Source of the DNA: Desulfacinum sp.
Lineage (GTDB): Bacteria; Desulfobacterota; Syntrophobacteria; Syntrophobacterales; DSM-9756
Assembly (NCBI GenBank): GCA_014359885.1
Contig: JACIYN010000006.1
Location: 62,001-126,000, forward strand
Reading direction: 5' to 3'
DNA: 64,000 bases
Shown here: positions 1-7,616 of the stretch, piece by piece
Numbering within the stretch: position 1 is the stretch's first letter
Layout: each line of letters starts with the position of its first letter
The notes under the pieces: model-generated
The model's input: the letters and a program-made list of their open reading frames with translations, nothing else
The model's database searches: none
What the model was told of the DNA's origin: nothing
Made by a program: the position numbers and the translations under genes

Positions 1-1
1 T

Positions 2-136
2 GCCCTGGACCAGGTGGGGCGGATACCCGAAAAGGCGACGCTGTTGACACGGACCATGCTGGTGGGCCAGGCCGTGTCCGAGTCCACGGGTATCTACTCG
101 CTGGTAGTGGCGCTGCTGCTGGTGCTGAACGCATAA
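2..136 (+). CDS. atpE: ATP synthase F0 subunit c, first copy (3' part only)
   Basis: The window opens inside this gene; 44 codons and the stop are present. The visible part is the loop and second transmembrane hairpin helix of an F0 c subunit, the proton or sodium carrying rotor protein. It contains the ion-binding stretch V-S-E-S-T followed by G-I-Y, identical to that of the second copy downstream, while the loop and the last residues (LVLNA) differ, so this is a real paralogue and not an assembly duplicate. It lies 61 bp before the second c gene in the same operon. The N-terminal helix and its ion-binding residue are outside the window. Confidence 0.93.
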   Translation, partial: ALDQVGRIPEKATLLTRTMLVGQAVSESTGIYSLVVALLLVLNA

Positions 137-191
137 ACGTGACTTGAGAGTCTTTAGTGGAACCAATGGAATAGACCAAAAGGGGAGGTAA

Positions 192-449
<258 letters not shown>

Positions 450-473
450 GACTCGAAAAAAGGCGTGTGAGCC

Positions 474-899
474 ATGATCAGCCTGAATGCCACGATCTTT
501 GTTCAGGTCACCTGCTTTCTGGTGCTGCTCTTCATCCTCAACCGGCTGATGATCCAGCCCGTCCACAAGCTCATCCTGCAAAGGGATGAAGCCGTCCGGG
601 AGCGGGAGCGGGCTCTGGATGCCGTGAGCGAAGAGCTCCAGAAGATGGCAAGGGCCTACGAAGCCCGACTGAAGGCGGCGGAGGCGGACGCGCAGGCGGC
701 ACGGGTCGCCCTGCGGGAGCGGGCAAGCCGGGAAGCCCACGAGACCTTGGTCACGACCCAGCAGGAGGTCACAGAACTCCGGCAGAAGGTGCGGGCCGAG
801 GTCCTTGCGGAGCTGAACAGGGCCCGCAAAGACCTGAAGAAACAGGCGGAGGCTCTTTCTTTCGAGATCACCACCAAGGTGGTTGGCCGAAGGGTTTGA
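474..899 (+). CDS. atpF: ATP synthase F0 subunit b'
   Basis: A 141-residue peripheral-stalk protein. One N-terminal membrane helix (about residues 5-25, rich in V, L and F) is followed by a long charged coiled coil rich in E, R, A and K that reaches almost to the C terminus, the usual design of b/b' subunits. It begins 24 bp after the c gene. It is followed by a second stalk gene of longer type, so the stalk is probably a b'b heterodimer, as known in cyanobacteria, phototrophic alphaproteobacteria and many Desulfobacterota. Assigning b' to this one and b to the next is by order and length. Confidence 0.9.
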   Translation: MISLNATIFVQVTCFLVLLFILNRLMIQPVHKLILQRDEAVRERERALDAVSEELQKMARAYEARLKAAEADAQAARVALRERASREAHETLVTTQQEVTELRQKVRAEVLAELNRARKDLKKQAEALSFEITTKVVGRRV

Positions 900-917
900 G
901 AGGTCTGGAGTCGGACG

Positions 918-1505
918 ATGTGGAGAATTGCCGTTGGTGCCGTGGCTGCTCTGGGAGCGGCCTTCATGGTGGCCGATCCTGCGAACGCTTCCTCAACCGT
1001 TTTCGGGATCGAGCGGGCCGTGTGGGATTTGGCCTGGAGATGGATCAACTTCGGTATCCTCATGTTCTTTCTGGTGAAGTACCTCAAGGATCCCTTGGTC
1101 AACTTCCTCAAGGGACGGCGCGAGCAGATCGCCCAGGTCTTCGAGGGGCTCAAGGAGAAGGAAGAGGCCCTCAAGCGCCAGCAGGAAGAGCAGGAAGCTC
1201 TCCTGGCTCAGCTGGACGAGAAGATCGAGAGCATTCGCGCCTACTACCACGAGATCGGGCAGGAGGAGAAGGAGAAGATCCTGGCTCAAGCGGAGCTCAC
1301 GCGCAGACAGATCCTGGAGGACGCCAAGATCGCCGCGGAGCGCGAGTTTGAAGAGGCCAAGAAGAGGTTCCGGGCGGAAGTGGTGGACATGGCGGTGGCC
1401 CTGGCGGAGCAACGGCTCAAAAAGAAGATCACCAAGAAGGATCAGACCAATCTGTTGCAGGCCTACTTGGGACAACTGAGCGAGATCAAGGCAAAGGCCA
1501 GCTGA
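918..1505 (+). CDS. atpF: ATP synthase F0 subunit b with signal-like N terminus
   Basis: A 195-residue stalk protein. The first 26 residues are hydrophobic and end in an A-N-A-S stretch that resembles a cleavable signal peptide; a second hydrophobic helix (W-I-N-F-G-I-L-M-F-F-L) at about 42-55 is the expected b anchor. A long charged coiled coil follows and ends with an AEQRLKKKI segment typical of the delta-binding end. It is the last gene of the F0 operon: no atpH, atpA, atpG, atpD or atpC follows, and a strong terminator stands 33 bp after the stop. The F1 genes must be elsewhere. Confidence 0.93.
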   Translation: MWRIAVGAVAALGAAFMVADPANASSTVFGIERAVWDLAWRWINFGILMFFLVKYLKDPLVNFLKGRREQIAQVFEGLKEKEEALKRQQEEQEALLAQLDEKIESIRAYYHEIGQEEKEKILAQAELTRRQILEDAKIAAEREFEEAKKRFRAEVVDMAVALAEQRLKKKITKKDQTNLLQAYLGQLSEIKAKAS

Positions 1506-1537
1506 AGGTTGGTCACGTTCCAGCGGATTCCTACAGA

Positions 1538-1570
1538 GCCCTCTCGGATAATCGAGAGGGCTTTTCTTTT
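1538..1570 (+). terminator. Rho-independent terminator of the F0 operon
   Basis: A perfect 9-bp stem (GCCCTCTCG with CGAGAGGGC) closes a 6-nt loop (GATAAT) and is followed by TTTTCTTTT. It begins 33 bp after the stop of the b subunit gene and ends the F0 transcript. Confidence 0.93.
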
Positions 1571-1630
1571 GCGAGGGGTGGATTCCTAATTCCCGAAAGG
1601 GGCCATGGGCCGCCTGCGTACACTCCCAAG

Positions 1631-1800
1631 AGCCTGCCTGAAAACGCAAGGGATGACCACGTTTCTCGTAGTCAAGCCCTCAGGGCTGCCGAGGAATCCC
1701 CGGACGTCGGACGGGCCATCTGACGTGCTGCTAGTCGGGTCATGGTCTTACCATGCCCTTCGCCGCGGGGCTGAAGCCCCTCGGCTACAAAAGAAGGTGG
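1631..1800 (+). repeat. Dispersed intergenic repeat, copy A
   Basis: One of three related intergenic copies in this window (the others are at about 23860-23960, inverted, and 33272-33440). The shared core starts with AGCCTGNCTGAAAACGC, continues with GGGATGACCACGTTTCTCGTAG and a small hairpin built from AGCCCT and AGGGCT, then GAGGAATCCCCGGACGTCGGA. Further on copies A and B share a second hairpin (CGGGGCTGAAGCCCC). No ORF or transposase is associated. Confidence 0.75.
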
Positions 1801-1871
1801 GTCCCGGGCCGGTGGATGAAGGAGGCCTGTTGTTGGACAAACTTCCAGGAGGCTGTCCGAGAACTCTACTA

Positions 1872-1946
1872 ACCGTCACTCCCGCGCAAGCGGGAGTCCA
1901 TAACCTGCTGGAAATTCTGGGTCCCCGCTTTCGCGGGGATGACGAA
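1872..1946. repeat. Paired palindromic repeat of the PRESGDPE-artefact type
   Basis: Two different hairpins stand side by side: ACTCCCGCGCAAGCGGGAGT (about 1878-1897) and TCCCCGCTTTCGCGGGGA (about 1922-1939), separated by about 24 bp. When translated on the minus strand this class of repeat gives the well-known spurious peptide H-P-R-E-S-G-D-P-E, seen here too. It lies between the convergent ends of the F0 operon and the patatin gene. No coding function is proposed. The whole 1571-1988 gap holds only this and dispersed repeat A. Confidence 0.85.
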
Positions 1947-1988
1947 TGGGCGTTGAACAAGGCAAATTTGCCATTGTCGGACAGGCTC

Positions 1989-2927
1989 CTAGAGGAATAC
2001 AAGACGGAGTCCGTTTTCGTCCGCCTTGGGGTGCCTCAGGCGCGTCAGGGGGTTGAGGGCCCGCAGGCGCTGCCGGCGCGCGATCGCAGGGGCGGCTTCC
2101 CGCCAGGCGCGGCGGCCTTCGTCCACCAGCTCGTCGAAGAGATGGAAGTCCGACCAGCGGATGTGGGAGACCGCGGGGCGGACCACGATATCGGCTTCCA
2201 GGAGGCGCAGCTTGTTCAGGGCGATGCGGGACGCCTCGCTGCTTCGAAGGGCGTATTCCAGGGCCGAATCGGGAAGGGGCTGGATGTCGGAGACGTCGGA
2301 AGAGGTTTCCACAGCCACCACGAAGTGGGCTCCCAGGCGCCGGGCCGGGAGGCACGGGACGTTGTCGATCCAGGCGCCGTCCACCAGGAGGCGGCCGCGG
2401 TGGCGAACGGGCGGCCCCATTCCGGGAATGGACGCGCTGGCGGCCAAGGCGCGAAGCAGAGGGCCCTTGACGAAGACCACCTCGTCCCCGGTGAGGATGT
2501 CCAGTGCCACGGCTCCGAAGGGCACCGGAAGTTCCTCGATCCGAACGTCCGGCACCAGTTCCCGAAGCAGCTCCCAGTAGTCGTCTTCCGGAACCAGGCT
2601 GGGTTGGGTGACGAGCCGGGTGTAGAAGTATCCTTTGCGGATCTGCTGACCGAAGCGATCGAAGAGAGAATGGGTGGAGGCGCCCCCGGATTCATCCACC
2701 GCAAAGGAAAGGGTGTCCCGGAACCGTTCGCTTTCCACGAACCCGCGGATCTTTTCCTGCACGACCTGGGCCGAGCCGTAGTGGGCGTAGAGGGCGCCGA
2801 TGATGGCCCCCATGCTGGTGCCCACGAGGGCGTCGATGGCGATCCTTCGTTCCTCCATGGCCTGCAGGGCGCCCAGGTGGGCCAGGGCGCGGGCCGCTCC
2901 TCCGCTCAGAACCAGTGCTGTCTTCAT
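1989..2927 (-). CDS. Patatin-like phospholipase (RssA type)
   Basis: A 312-residue patatin-family serine hydrolase that should cleave acyl chains from lipids. The oxyanion loop is S-G-G-A-A-R (residues 8-13), the nucleophile elbow is G-T-S-M-G with Ser38, and the partner Asp183 is in V-D-G-A; this Ser-Asp dyad is complete. The open frame runs much further upstream, but only the ATG at 2927 (AAGGAAG ribosome site) starts directly before the family's first strand, so the extension was rejected. It is a single gene divergent from the AMP nucleosidase gene, with about 200 bp between. The physiological substrate is unknown. Confidence 0.92.
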   Translation of the reverse strand: MKTALVLSGGAARALAHLGALQAMEERRIAIDALVGTSMGAIIGALYAHYGSAQVVQEKIRGFVESERFRDTLSFAVDESGGASTHSLFDRFGQQIRKGYFYTRLVTQPSLVPEDDYWELLRELVPDVRIEELPVPFGAVALDILTGDEVVFVKGPLLRALAASASIPGMGPPVRHRGRLLVDGAWIDNVPCLPARRLGAHFVVAVETSSDVSDIQPLPDSALEYALRSSEASRIALNKLRLLEADIVVRPAVSHIRWSDFHLFDELVDEGRRAWREAAPAIARRQRLRALNPLTRLRHPKADENGLRLVFL

Positions 2928-3128
2928 GGAACCTACTTCCTTTGCGCAAGTTGCCTGCGGGATTGTGGTTGGCGCTTCGGTTCGCCCTGTCGTATGTTGG
3001 CACCGCTGATCATTGTTTGGAAGTGACCGGCATCGTAGCATAAAGCGAAAAGCGGCTAAAGGCCTGGGCTGCGAAATCGGTGACGGAGCGGACTTGAACG
3101 GCGATGGGCGCAGAGAGGGGGGCAGGTC

Positions 3129-3914
3129 ATGCGATTGAAGGAGCATGAATATGTGCGGCAGACGCTGGAGCGCTACACGAATCTTTCCCTGGATCGCTTC
3201 TGCGAACATGTGATCATCACCAACTTTCGGCGCTATACCCAATGCTTTCTGGAAAAGACCGGCGGGGAATTCAGTGAGGGGAATTTCCGCGCGGTGACGG
3301 TGCCGGACTTGAATTGCACGCTCGTCGATTTCGGCATCGGTTCCCCCCAGGCCGCCCTGGTGATCCATTGCCTGGCGTACCTGGATCACCTGAAGTCTGT
3401 GATCATGCTGGGCATGTGCGGCGGGATCGACGACACCCTGGAAGTGGGGGATTTCGTGGTGCCGTCGGCGGCCATCCGCGGCGAGGGGACCAGTCGCCAT
3501 TACCTGCCTCGGGAGTTCCCGGCCATCCCCGCCTCGTCCGTGAACCTCTTTTGCATCGGGGCCGTCAAGCGGGCGCATCTGGTACCCAAGTGCGGCATCA
3601 TCTACACCACGGACCGGCGGCTGTGGGAATTCGACGAGGCCTTTGTGGACTACCTTCGGACCCAGCGGATCCTGGCCATCGACATGGAGCTGGCGACGCT
3701 TTTTGCCGTGTCCTACCGCTACGAGGTGCCCATCGGATCCATCATGCTGGTCTCCGACATGCCGTTGCAGCGCCGGGGCATCAAGAGCAAGGAGCTCCAT
3801 GAGAAGATCTACGAGGACTTCATGGAGACCCATATCGATTTGGGACTGGAGGCGGTCAAGGCCTTGGATACCCACTGGGACGAGGTGGCGCGAAAGCTCA
3901 CCAGTGAATGGTAA
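3129..3914 (+). CDS. AMP nucleosidase-like protein, short form
   Basis: This 261-residue protein belongs to the purine nucleoside phosphorylase/AMP nucleosidase superfamily. It shows the phosphate/ribose loop G-M-C-G-G-I-D near residue 97, the G-D-F-V-V-P strand, and the I-D-M-E-L-A-T ribose-binding motif near residue 194, followed by S-D-M-P where the family has its catalytic Asp. The layout fits the short AMP nucleosidases (about 260 residues) that lack the N-terminal regulatory domain of E. coli Amn. Expected reaction: AMP to adenine plus ribose 5-phosphate; substrate identity is inferred. It overlaps by a few bases the longest reading of the next hydrolase gene. Confidence 0.82.
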   Translation: MRLKEHEYVRQTLERYTNLSLDRFCEHVIITNFRRYTQCFLEKTGGEFSEGNFRAVTVPDLNCTLVDFGIGSPQAALVIHCLAYLDHLKSVIMLGMCGGIDDTLEVGDFVVPSAAIRGEGTSRHYLPREFPAIPASSVNLFCIGAVKRAHLVPKCGIIYTTDRRLWEFDEAFVDYLRTQRILAIDMELATLFAVSYRYEVPIGSIMLVSDMPLQRRGIKSKELHEKIYEDFMETHIDLGLEAVKALDTHWDEVARKLTSEW

Positions 3915-3931
3915 AGAGACGGGAGGATCGT

Positions 3932-4552
3932 ATGGAAAGAGTCATGATCGAGGCGGGGACCCACCGGCTGGAAGCGGTTCTACGGACGGGCAGCAACAAG
4001 GAGACGGCGGTCCTGTGCCATCCCCATCCCCTCTACGGAGGCACCATGGATGTGCCGCTTCTCCTGGTCCTGGAGCGCGTTTACCGGGAGGCGGGCCTGG
4101 GAACGCTCCGCTTCAACTTTCGGGGCGTGGGGCGGAGCGGCGGGACGTACGACGAAGGGGCCGGCGAGTCGGAAGATGTTTTGGCCGTCTGCCGCTACCT
4201 GGTGGACCGGGGGTGGTCGCCCGTGCACCTAGCGGGCTACTCCTTCGGCGCCTGGGTGGCCCTGAAGGCCTGCGCGGCGGGCCTGGATCCGGCCGGTCTC
4301 GTGCTCATCTCCCCCGCGGTCACCTTTCTCGACTTCAGCGGCCTCAGTCTTCCCCAGTGTCCGGCCCTGGTGGTTGTGGGGGACCGGGACGACTTCGCCG
4401 TCCTGGACCAGGTGCGGTCCTGGTATGAGGGCTGTCGGGCGGGAACCGCCGTTCGCCGGCTGGAGGTGATCCCGGGATGCGATCACTTCTACTGGGGCAG
4501 GGAAGCGGAGGTCGCCTCCCGGGTGCAAGCCTTTCTCTCGGACTGCCTGTAG
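3932..4552 (+). CDS. Small alpha/beta hydrolase
   Basis: A 206-residue alpha/beta hydrolase close in layout to the small dienelactone-hydrolase-like proteins of COG2945. It has H-P-H-P-L-Y-G-G-T near the N terminus, the R-F-N-F-R-G-V-G-x-S-x-G loop, the nucleophile elbow G-Y-S-F-G, an acid in G-D-R-D-D and a final H in C-D-H-F-Y. An earlier ATG at 3908 exists, but the ATG at 3932 has the ribosome site GGGAGG 5 bp before it. The stop codon TAG lies inside a palindromic repeat (4548-4576). The substrate is not known. Confidence 0.86.
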   Translation: MERVMIEAGTHRLEAVLRTGSNKETAVLCHPHPLYGGTMDVPLLLVLERVYREAGLGTLRFNFRGVGRSGGTYDEGAGESEDVLAVCRYLVDRGWSPVHLAGYSFGAWVALKACAAGLDPAGLVLISPAVTFLDFSGLSLPQCPALVVVGDRDDFAVLDQVRSWYEGCRAGTAVRRLEVIPGCDHFYWGREAEVASRVQAFLSDCL

Positions 4553-4576
4553 GGGCGACTGATCCTTCGCCCCTGC
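4548..4576. repeat. Degenerate GTAGGGGCGA palindrome between convergent genes
   Basis: An imperfect inverted repeat, TGTAGGGGCGA and TCGCCCCTGCA, of the family whose cleaner copies are at 28491, 49612, 49727, 56769 and 56889. It supplies the TAG stop of the hydrolase on its left and may act as a two-way transcription end between the convergent genes. Confidence 0.7.
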
Positions 4577-4616
4577 AGGTCGTCATGGAGCCAAGCCCAT
4601 CGGCGCCCATTGGAGT

Positions 4617-5444
4617 TTATTCGCGGTTTTCCCCCATATGGACCGGGCGGCCCGAAAAGAAATCGTCCAGCAGCCGGTTCAGCTCGTCCCGGCATTCGGC
4701 ATGGAGGGCATGGCCGGCGCCTTCCAGCTCCACCAGGACGGCGCCCTGAATGCGCCGGGCCAGGATGCGCGCATTTTCCGGGGGCACCAGGACGTCTTCG
4801 GTGCCCGTGACCACCAGGGTCGGAACGGAAAGGGACCCCAGGCGGTCGCAGCAGTCGAAGGTCTGGATGGCGGCCAGTTGGGCATGAAAGGCCTCCGGAG
4901 GCTGGAGCGGGACGCTCAGCTGGGCCTTCCTGTAGGCCTCCACCGCCTCCGGATCTTCCTCCAGGGCCCGACGGCTGAAGAAGAACGGCAGGTTCTTTTC
5001 GATGATCTCTTCCTGGCTCAACCCTTCATTGTCCGTAAACCGGGCGATGACCTCCGGATCCGGGGAGATCCTGACGTCGCCGCCGCAATGGGTGCAGCCC
5101 AGGGCCAGGGCCTGGAAGCGCCCGGGGGCCCTAAGCACCGTCTCCTGGGCGATCATGCCGCCCATGGAAAGTCCGGCCAGGAAGCAGCGCTCGATGCCCA
5201 GGTGATCCAGCAGGGCCAGCGTGTCCGAAGCGAAATCGCTCATGGTGTAGGGGCCGGGAGGCATGGAAGAGCGCCCGGCGCCGCGGTTGTCGAAGACGAT
5301 GGTGGTGTACCGGCGGCTGAAGTAGGGAATCTGGCCGTACCAGGACCAGGTGCCGCCGCCCAGCCCGCTCACCAGGAGGAGCGGCGGGCCGCTTCCATGC
5401 ACCTCGTAATAAATTTCCACGGAATCCGTTGGGCAATACGCCAT
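4617..5444 (-). CDS. Alpha/beta hydrolase (esterase or lactonase-like)
   Basis: A 275-residue alpha/beta hydrolase of the 3-oxoadipate enol-lactonase/haloperoxidase group by sequence style. It has S-G-L-G-G before strand 4, the F-D-N-R-G-A-G-R-S loop, nucleophile elbow G-L-S-M-G-G, a likely acid in T-G-T-E-D-V-L-V-P and a final His in E-G-A-G-H-A-L. The start at 5444 was preferred over 5468 because AAAGGAGGGG stands directly before it. It is convergent with the smaller hydrolase and unrelated to it in length and motifs. The substrate cannot be read from the sequence. Confidence 0.88.
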   Translation of the reverse strand: MAYCPTDSVEIYYEVHGSGPPLLLVSGLGGGTWSWYGQIPYFSRRYTTIVFDNRGAGRSSMPPGPYTMSDFASDTLALLDHLGIERCFLAGLSMGGMIAQETVLRAPGRFQALALGCTHCGGDVRISPDPEVIARFTDNEGLSQEEIIEKNLPFFFSRRALEEDPEAVEAYRKAQLSVPLQPPEAFHAQLAAIQTFDCCDRLGSLSVPTLVVTGTEDVLVPPENARILARRIQGAVLVELEGAGHALHAECRDELNRLLDDFFSGRPVHMGENRE

Positions 5445-5770
5445 GGCTCCCCTCCTTTCCGTTGCCACCTGTATAGGGCCCTCCAGGGCGTCGGGTCAAG
5501 CGTGTAAGCGGGCTTTTTGATTGTGAGAATCGGCATGAGGATCCCCGGGGATCTGTGCATGCACGCCTAAGGTGCTGTTATCTCAAGTCGGATCAGTTGG
5601 CATTTTGTGCCTGTGGGAACTTGTGCTATGAAGCGGCCATGATGTGCCCCGAGCGCCCGACGACGGGCGGATACGCGATGCCAGAGAGGTGCTGAACCAT
5701 GGAGATACAGCCCTTTTCCCCGCCGAAGTTTTTTCCCGCAACGGCTCTTCCCGCAGGCAAGGAGGGGACC
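5445..5770. other. Intergenic gap between divergent genes
   Basis: About 325 bp between the hydrolase start and the DUF1566 gene. Both promoters should be here. A TTGGCA at about 5597 and scattered A/T-rich stretches are seen, but no clear -35/-10 pair, hairpin or tandem array. An in-frame ATG at 5699 could extend the next gene by 24 codons. Confidence 0.5.
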
Positions 5771-6154
5771 ATGAACGCTCGCTTTACCGTGCGAAAGGAC
5801 ATCCTGGTGGTGGACAAGGAAACGGGTCTGATGTGGCAGCGGGGGGCTTCCTCGGATCGTTTGATGTGGCCGGAAGGCTTCGCCTACATTGAGCGGCTCA
5901 ATGGGGAAAAGTGGGGCGGTTTCGACGACTGGCGCTATCCCACCCAGGAAGAGCTGGCCACGCTCTTGACGGAAGAAGAGAATCGGGAGACGGGCCTCTA
6001 CATTGACCCGGTTTTCGGGGACCAGCGCTGCTGTTGGAGCTCCACGGAGGCGGAGCACCACAGGGCGGTCTACGCCGATTTCTATTACGGCGATCTCTAC
6101 GTGGTGGAACAGAAGTATGCCAACTTCTTTGTCCGGGCCGTACGCAACGCTTAG
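5771..6154 (+). CDS. DUF1566-domain protein
   Basis: This 127-residue protein matches the Lcl C-terminal/DUF1566 domain: D-x-x-T-G-L-M-W-Q, then W-x-x-A-x-x-Y-I-E-R-L-N, G-F-D-D-W-R-Y-P-T-Q-E-E-L, and W-S-S-T followed by Y-G-D and F-V-R-A-V-R. The domain is common in secreted and surface proteins of Desulfobacterota, but no signal peptide is seen with this start. ATG 5771 has GGAGGGG just before it; an upstream ATG at 5699 would add 24 residues without such a site. The function of the domain is not established. Confidence 0.85.
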   Translation: MNARFTVRKDILVVDKETGLMWQRGASSDRLMWPEGFAYIERLNGEKWGGFDDWRYPTQEELATLLTEEENRETGLYIDPVFGDQRCCWSSTEAEHHRAVYADFYYGDLYVVEQKYANFFVRAVRNA

Positions 6155-6179
6155 GCGGCCGGAAGGCGAAGGGGTTCGG

Positions 6180-6752
6180 ATGCAGCGGCGGCCGATGGAA
6201 CCGCTTCTGGAAGTGGCCTTGGTGGAACCGGAGATTCCTCCCAACACCGGCAACGTGGCCCGCACCTGCGCCGCCACGCGCACGCCTCTGCATCTGGTGG
6301 AACCCCTGGGATTTCGCATCACGGACCGGCACCTGAAGAGGGCGGGTCTGGACTACTGGCCCCATGTGCGGGTGCAGGTGCACCCCAGCCTGGACGCCTT
6401 CCGCCGGGCCGTGGGGCACCGGCGTCTGGTCTTCTTTTCCAAGAAAGGTACGCGCGCTTACTACGATTTCCTCTTCCGGCCGGGGGATTGCCTCGTCTTC
6501 GGATCGGAAACGCGCGGTTTGCCGCAGGAGCTGCTGGAAAGCGATCCGGACCGAGTCTTATGTATTCCCATGGATTGCGAACAGGTGCGCAGCCTCAATC
6601 TGGCCACGGCGGTGGGCGTGGCCCTTTTCGAAGCCCGCCGGCAGTTGAGCACGCGCGCGTCGGCCGCCCGGGGGGCTGGAAGGCCCGCGGAAGGTTTCGC
6701 CGTCCGGCCGGAAGCGCTCGGAGGGGAATGCCTGGAGGTGCGGAGCCGGTGA
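6180..6752 (+). CDS. trmL: tRNA (cytidine/uridine-2'-O)-methyltransferase TrmL (SPOUT family)
   Basis: A 190-residue SPOUT methylase expected to methylate the 2'-O of nucleotide 34 in tRNA-Leu. It shows the E-P-E-I-P-P-N-T-G-N-V-A-R-T-C start, L-x-L-V-E-P-L-G-F, the L-x-R-A-G-L-D-Y-W motif, and the trefoil-knot SAM-binding segments F-G-S-E-T-R-G-L-P and I-P-M-x-x-x-x-R-S-L-N-L-A. About 25 residues beyond the usual end form an R/A/G-rich tail. The ATG at 6180 fits the family start; the open frame further upstream is a shadow of the DUF1566 gene. Confidence 0.93.
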   Translation: MQRRPMEPLLEVALVEPEIPPNTGNVARTCAATRTPLHLVEPLGFRITDRHLKRAGLDYWPHVRVQVHPSLDAFRRAVGHRRLVFFSKKGTRAYYDFLFRPGDCLVFGSETRGLPQELLESDPDRVLCIPMDCEQVRSLNLATAVGVALFEARRQLSTRASAARGAGRPAEGFAVRPEALGGECLEVRSR

Positions 6753-6793
6753 AGTCTGGTGCGCAGAGAACAACGAACGTGCAAAGGGTTCCC

Positions 6794-7165
6794 ATGGAAA
6801 CTTTGAGCAAGGAAAGCTTGCAGTTCAAGATCCTGGAGCTGTGCCCGGAGGTCCAGGAGATGGGCCTTTACTGCGTGGTCATGGGCAAAGGGAACCGGTA
6901 CTGAGTGGTCTTCTTTGAGAGCAGGGACTGCTCGAAGAAGGATCCACCGCTGAGTTCTTTCGTTGTCAGAACCTCCGGCCCACCCAATGGGAACCAGTGG
7001 GAGCGGGACTTGCAAAACGCCGTGCGCGAAGCGGAAAGAAAACTCACAGGAATGGCGAGAAAGCGGAAGCGGTCGAAGAAGTCGGACCATCATCCAATGG
7101 CTGGAGCGAGCACGAGTGGCGGAAATAGAGTGGAAAGGCATCACCTGGAAAGCTGCCTATGGTGA
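6794..7165 (+). pseudogene. Small ORF interrupted by one in-frame TGA (nonsense or Sec codon)
   Basis: From ATG 6794 there are 36 codons, then TGA at 6902-6904, then 86 further open codons in the same frame. The two halves read as one small protein: beta-like stretches (L-Y-C-V-V-M-G-K-G-N-R-Y before, V-V-F-F-E-S after), then F-V-V-R-T-S-G-P-P and a helix N-Q-W-E-R-D-L-Q-N-A-V. A TGG to TGA change would explain it as a recent nonsense mutation. A hairpin at 6910-6940 fits general bacterial SECIS rules, so selenocysteine is the other possibility. I do not recognise the family; both halves could also be unrelated. Confidence 0.45.
6910..6940 (+). other. SECIS-like hairpin just after an in-frame TGA
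   Basis: CTTCTT (6910-6915) pairs with AAGAAG (6935-6940) and GAGCAG (6919-6924) with CTGCTC (6928-6933), leaving the loop GGA. There is a small internal loop between the two stems. The apical loop lies 21-23 nt after the TGA and has G in its first positions, which agrees with the general bacterial SECIS rule. It may equally be a chance hairpin. Confidence 0.35.
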
Positions 7166-7616
7166 ATTGTCCATCAAGGAGCTGCTGACCATCCTCAAGG
7201 GCTACGGCCCCATGGAGATCCTGAAGTTCCGCAAGCCGGGGGCCTTCTGGGGTGAGATGAGCGTCTCCCTGACGCCGGACGGTACCAAGGAAATCACCAT
7301 CTACCATCTGGAAGTGGAGGGGCCCCGGCGCCGGGGACGGGGCCGCGAGGCGCTCCAATGCCTCAAGGCCATCTTCAAGGGGGACGTGTTCGTGGAGGAC
7401 CCGGGGCGGATCATCCGCGTGACCAATGCGGACGAAACGAGCCTGCCCTTCTGGGTGAAGATGTATGCCGAGGGCGTGATCGACGCCCTGGACAGCGAGA
7501 GTCTGAAGATCCCCAGGGACTTGCCACGGGAAAAGGCCCTCCAGCTCCTCTGTGAATTGGAGGAAAAGAAGACGGACCCTACTCCCGCCCATGCCTCCCA
7601 TGAAAGCGGCAAGTAA
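7116..7616 (+). CDS. Conserved hypothetical protein, GNAT-like C-terminal half
   Basis: I do not recognise a named family. With the GTG at 7116 it has 166 residues. The N-terminal part (W-K-A-A-Y-G-E-L-S-I-K-E-L-L) is followed by a G-R-G-R-E-A-L stretch that resembles the acyl-CoA loop of GNAT acetyltransferases, and by S-L-P-F-W-V-K-M-Y-A-E-G-V-I-D, which is typical of the last GNAT helix and strand. Acetyltransferase activity is only a suggestion. The start is unsure: codons before 7116 in this frame look non-coding, and the frame overlaps the ORF upstream. It overlaps rfaE2 by 17 bp. Confidence 0.6.
   Translation: MAEIEWKGITWKAAYGELSIKELLTILKGYGPMEILKFRKPGAFWGEMSVSLTPDGTKEITIYHLEVEGPRRRGRGREALQCLKAIFKGDVFVEDPGRIIRVTNADETSLPFWVKMYAEGVIDALDSESLKIPRDLPREKALQLLCELEEKKTDPTPAHASHESGK

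Noticed and set aside
1605..3026. Plus-strand ORF of 473 codons
   Set aside because: Antisense to the patatin gene with conserved GGAAR and GTSMG motifs, and passes through intergenic palindromes.
2928..3875. N-terminal extension of the patatin ORF by about 316 residues
   Set aside because: It is antisense to the AMP nucleosidase gene; the internal ATG at 2927 has a ribosome site and fits the family start.
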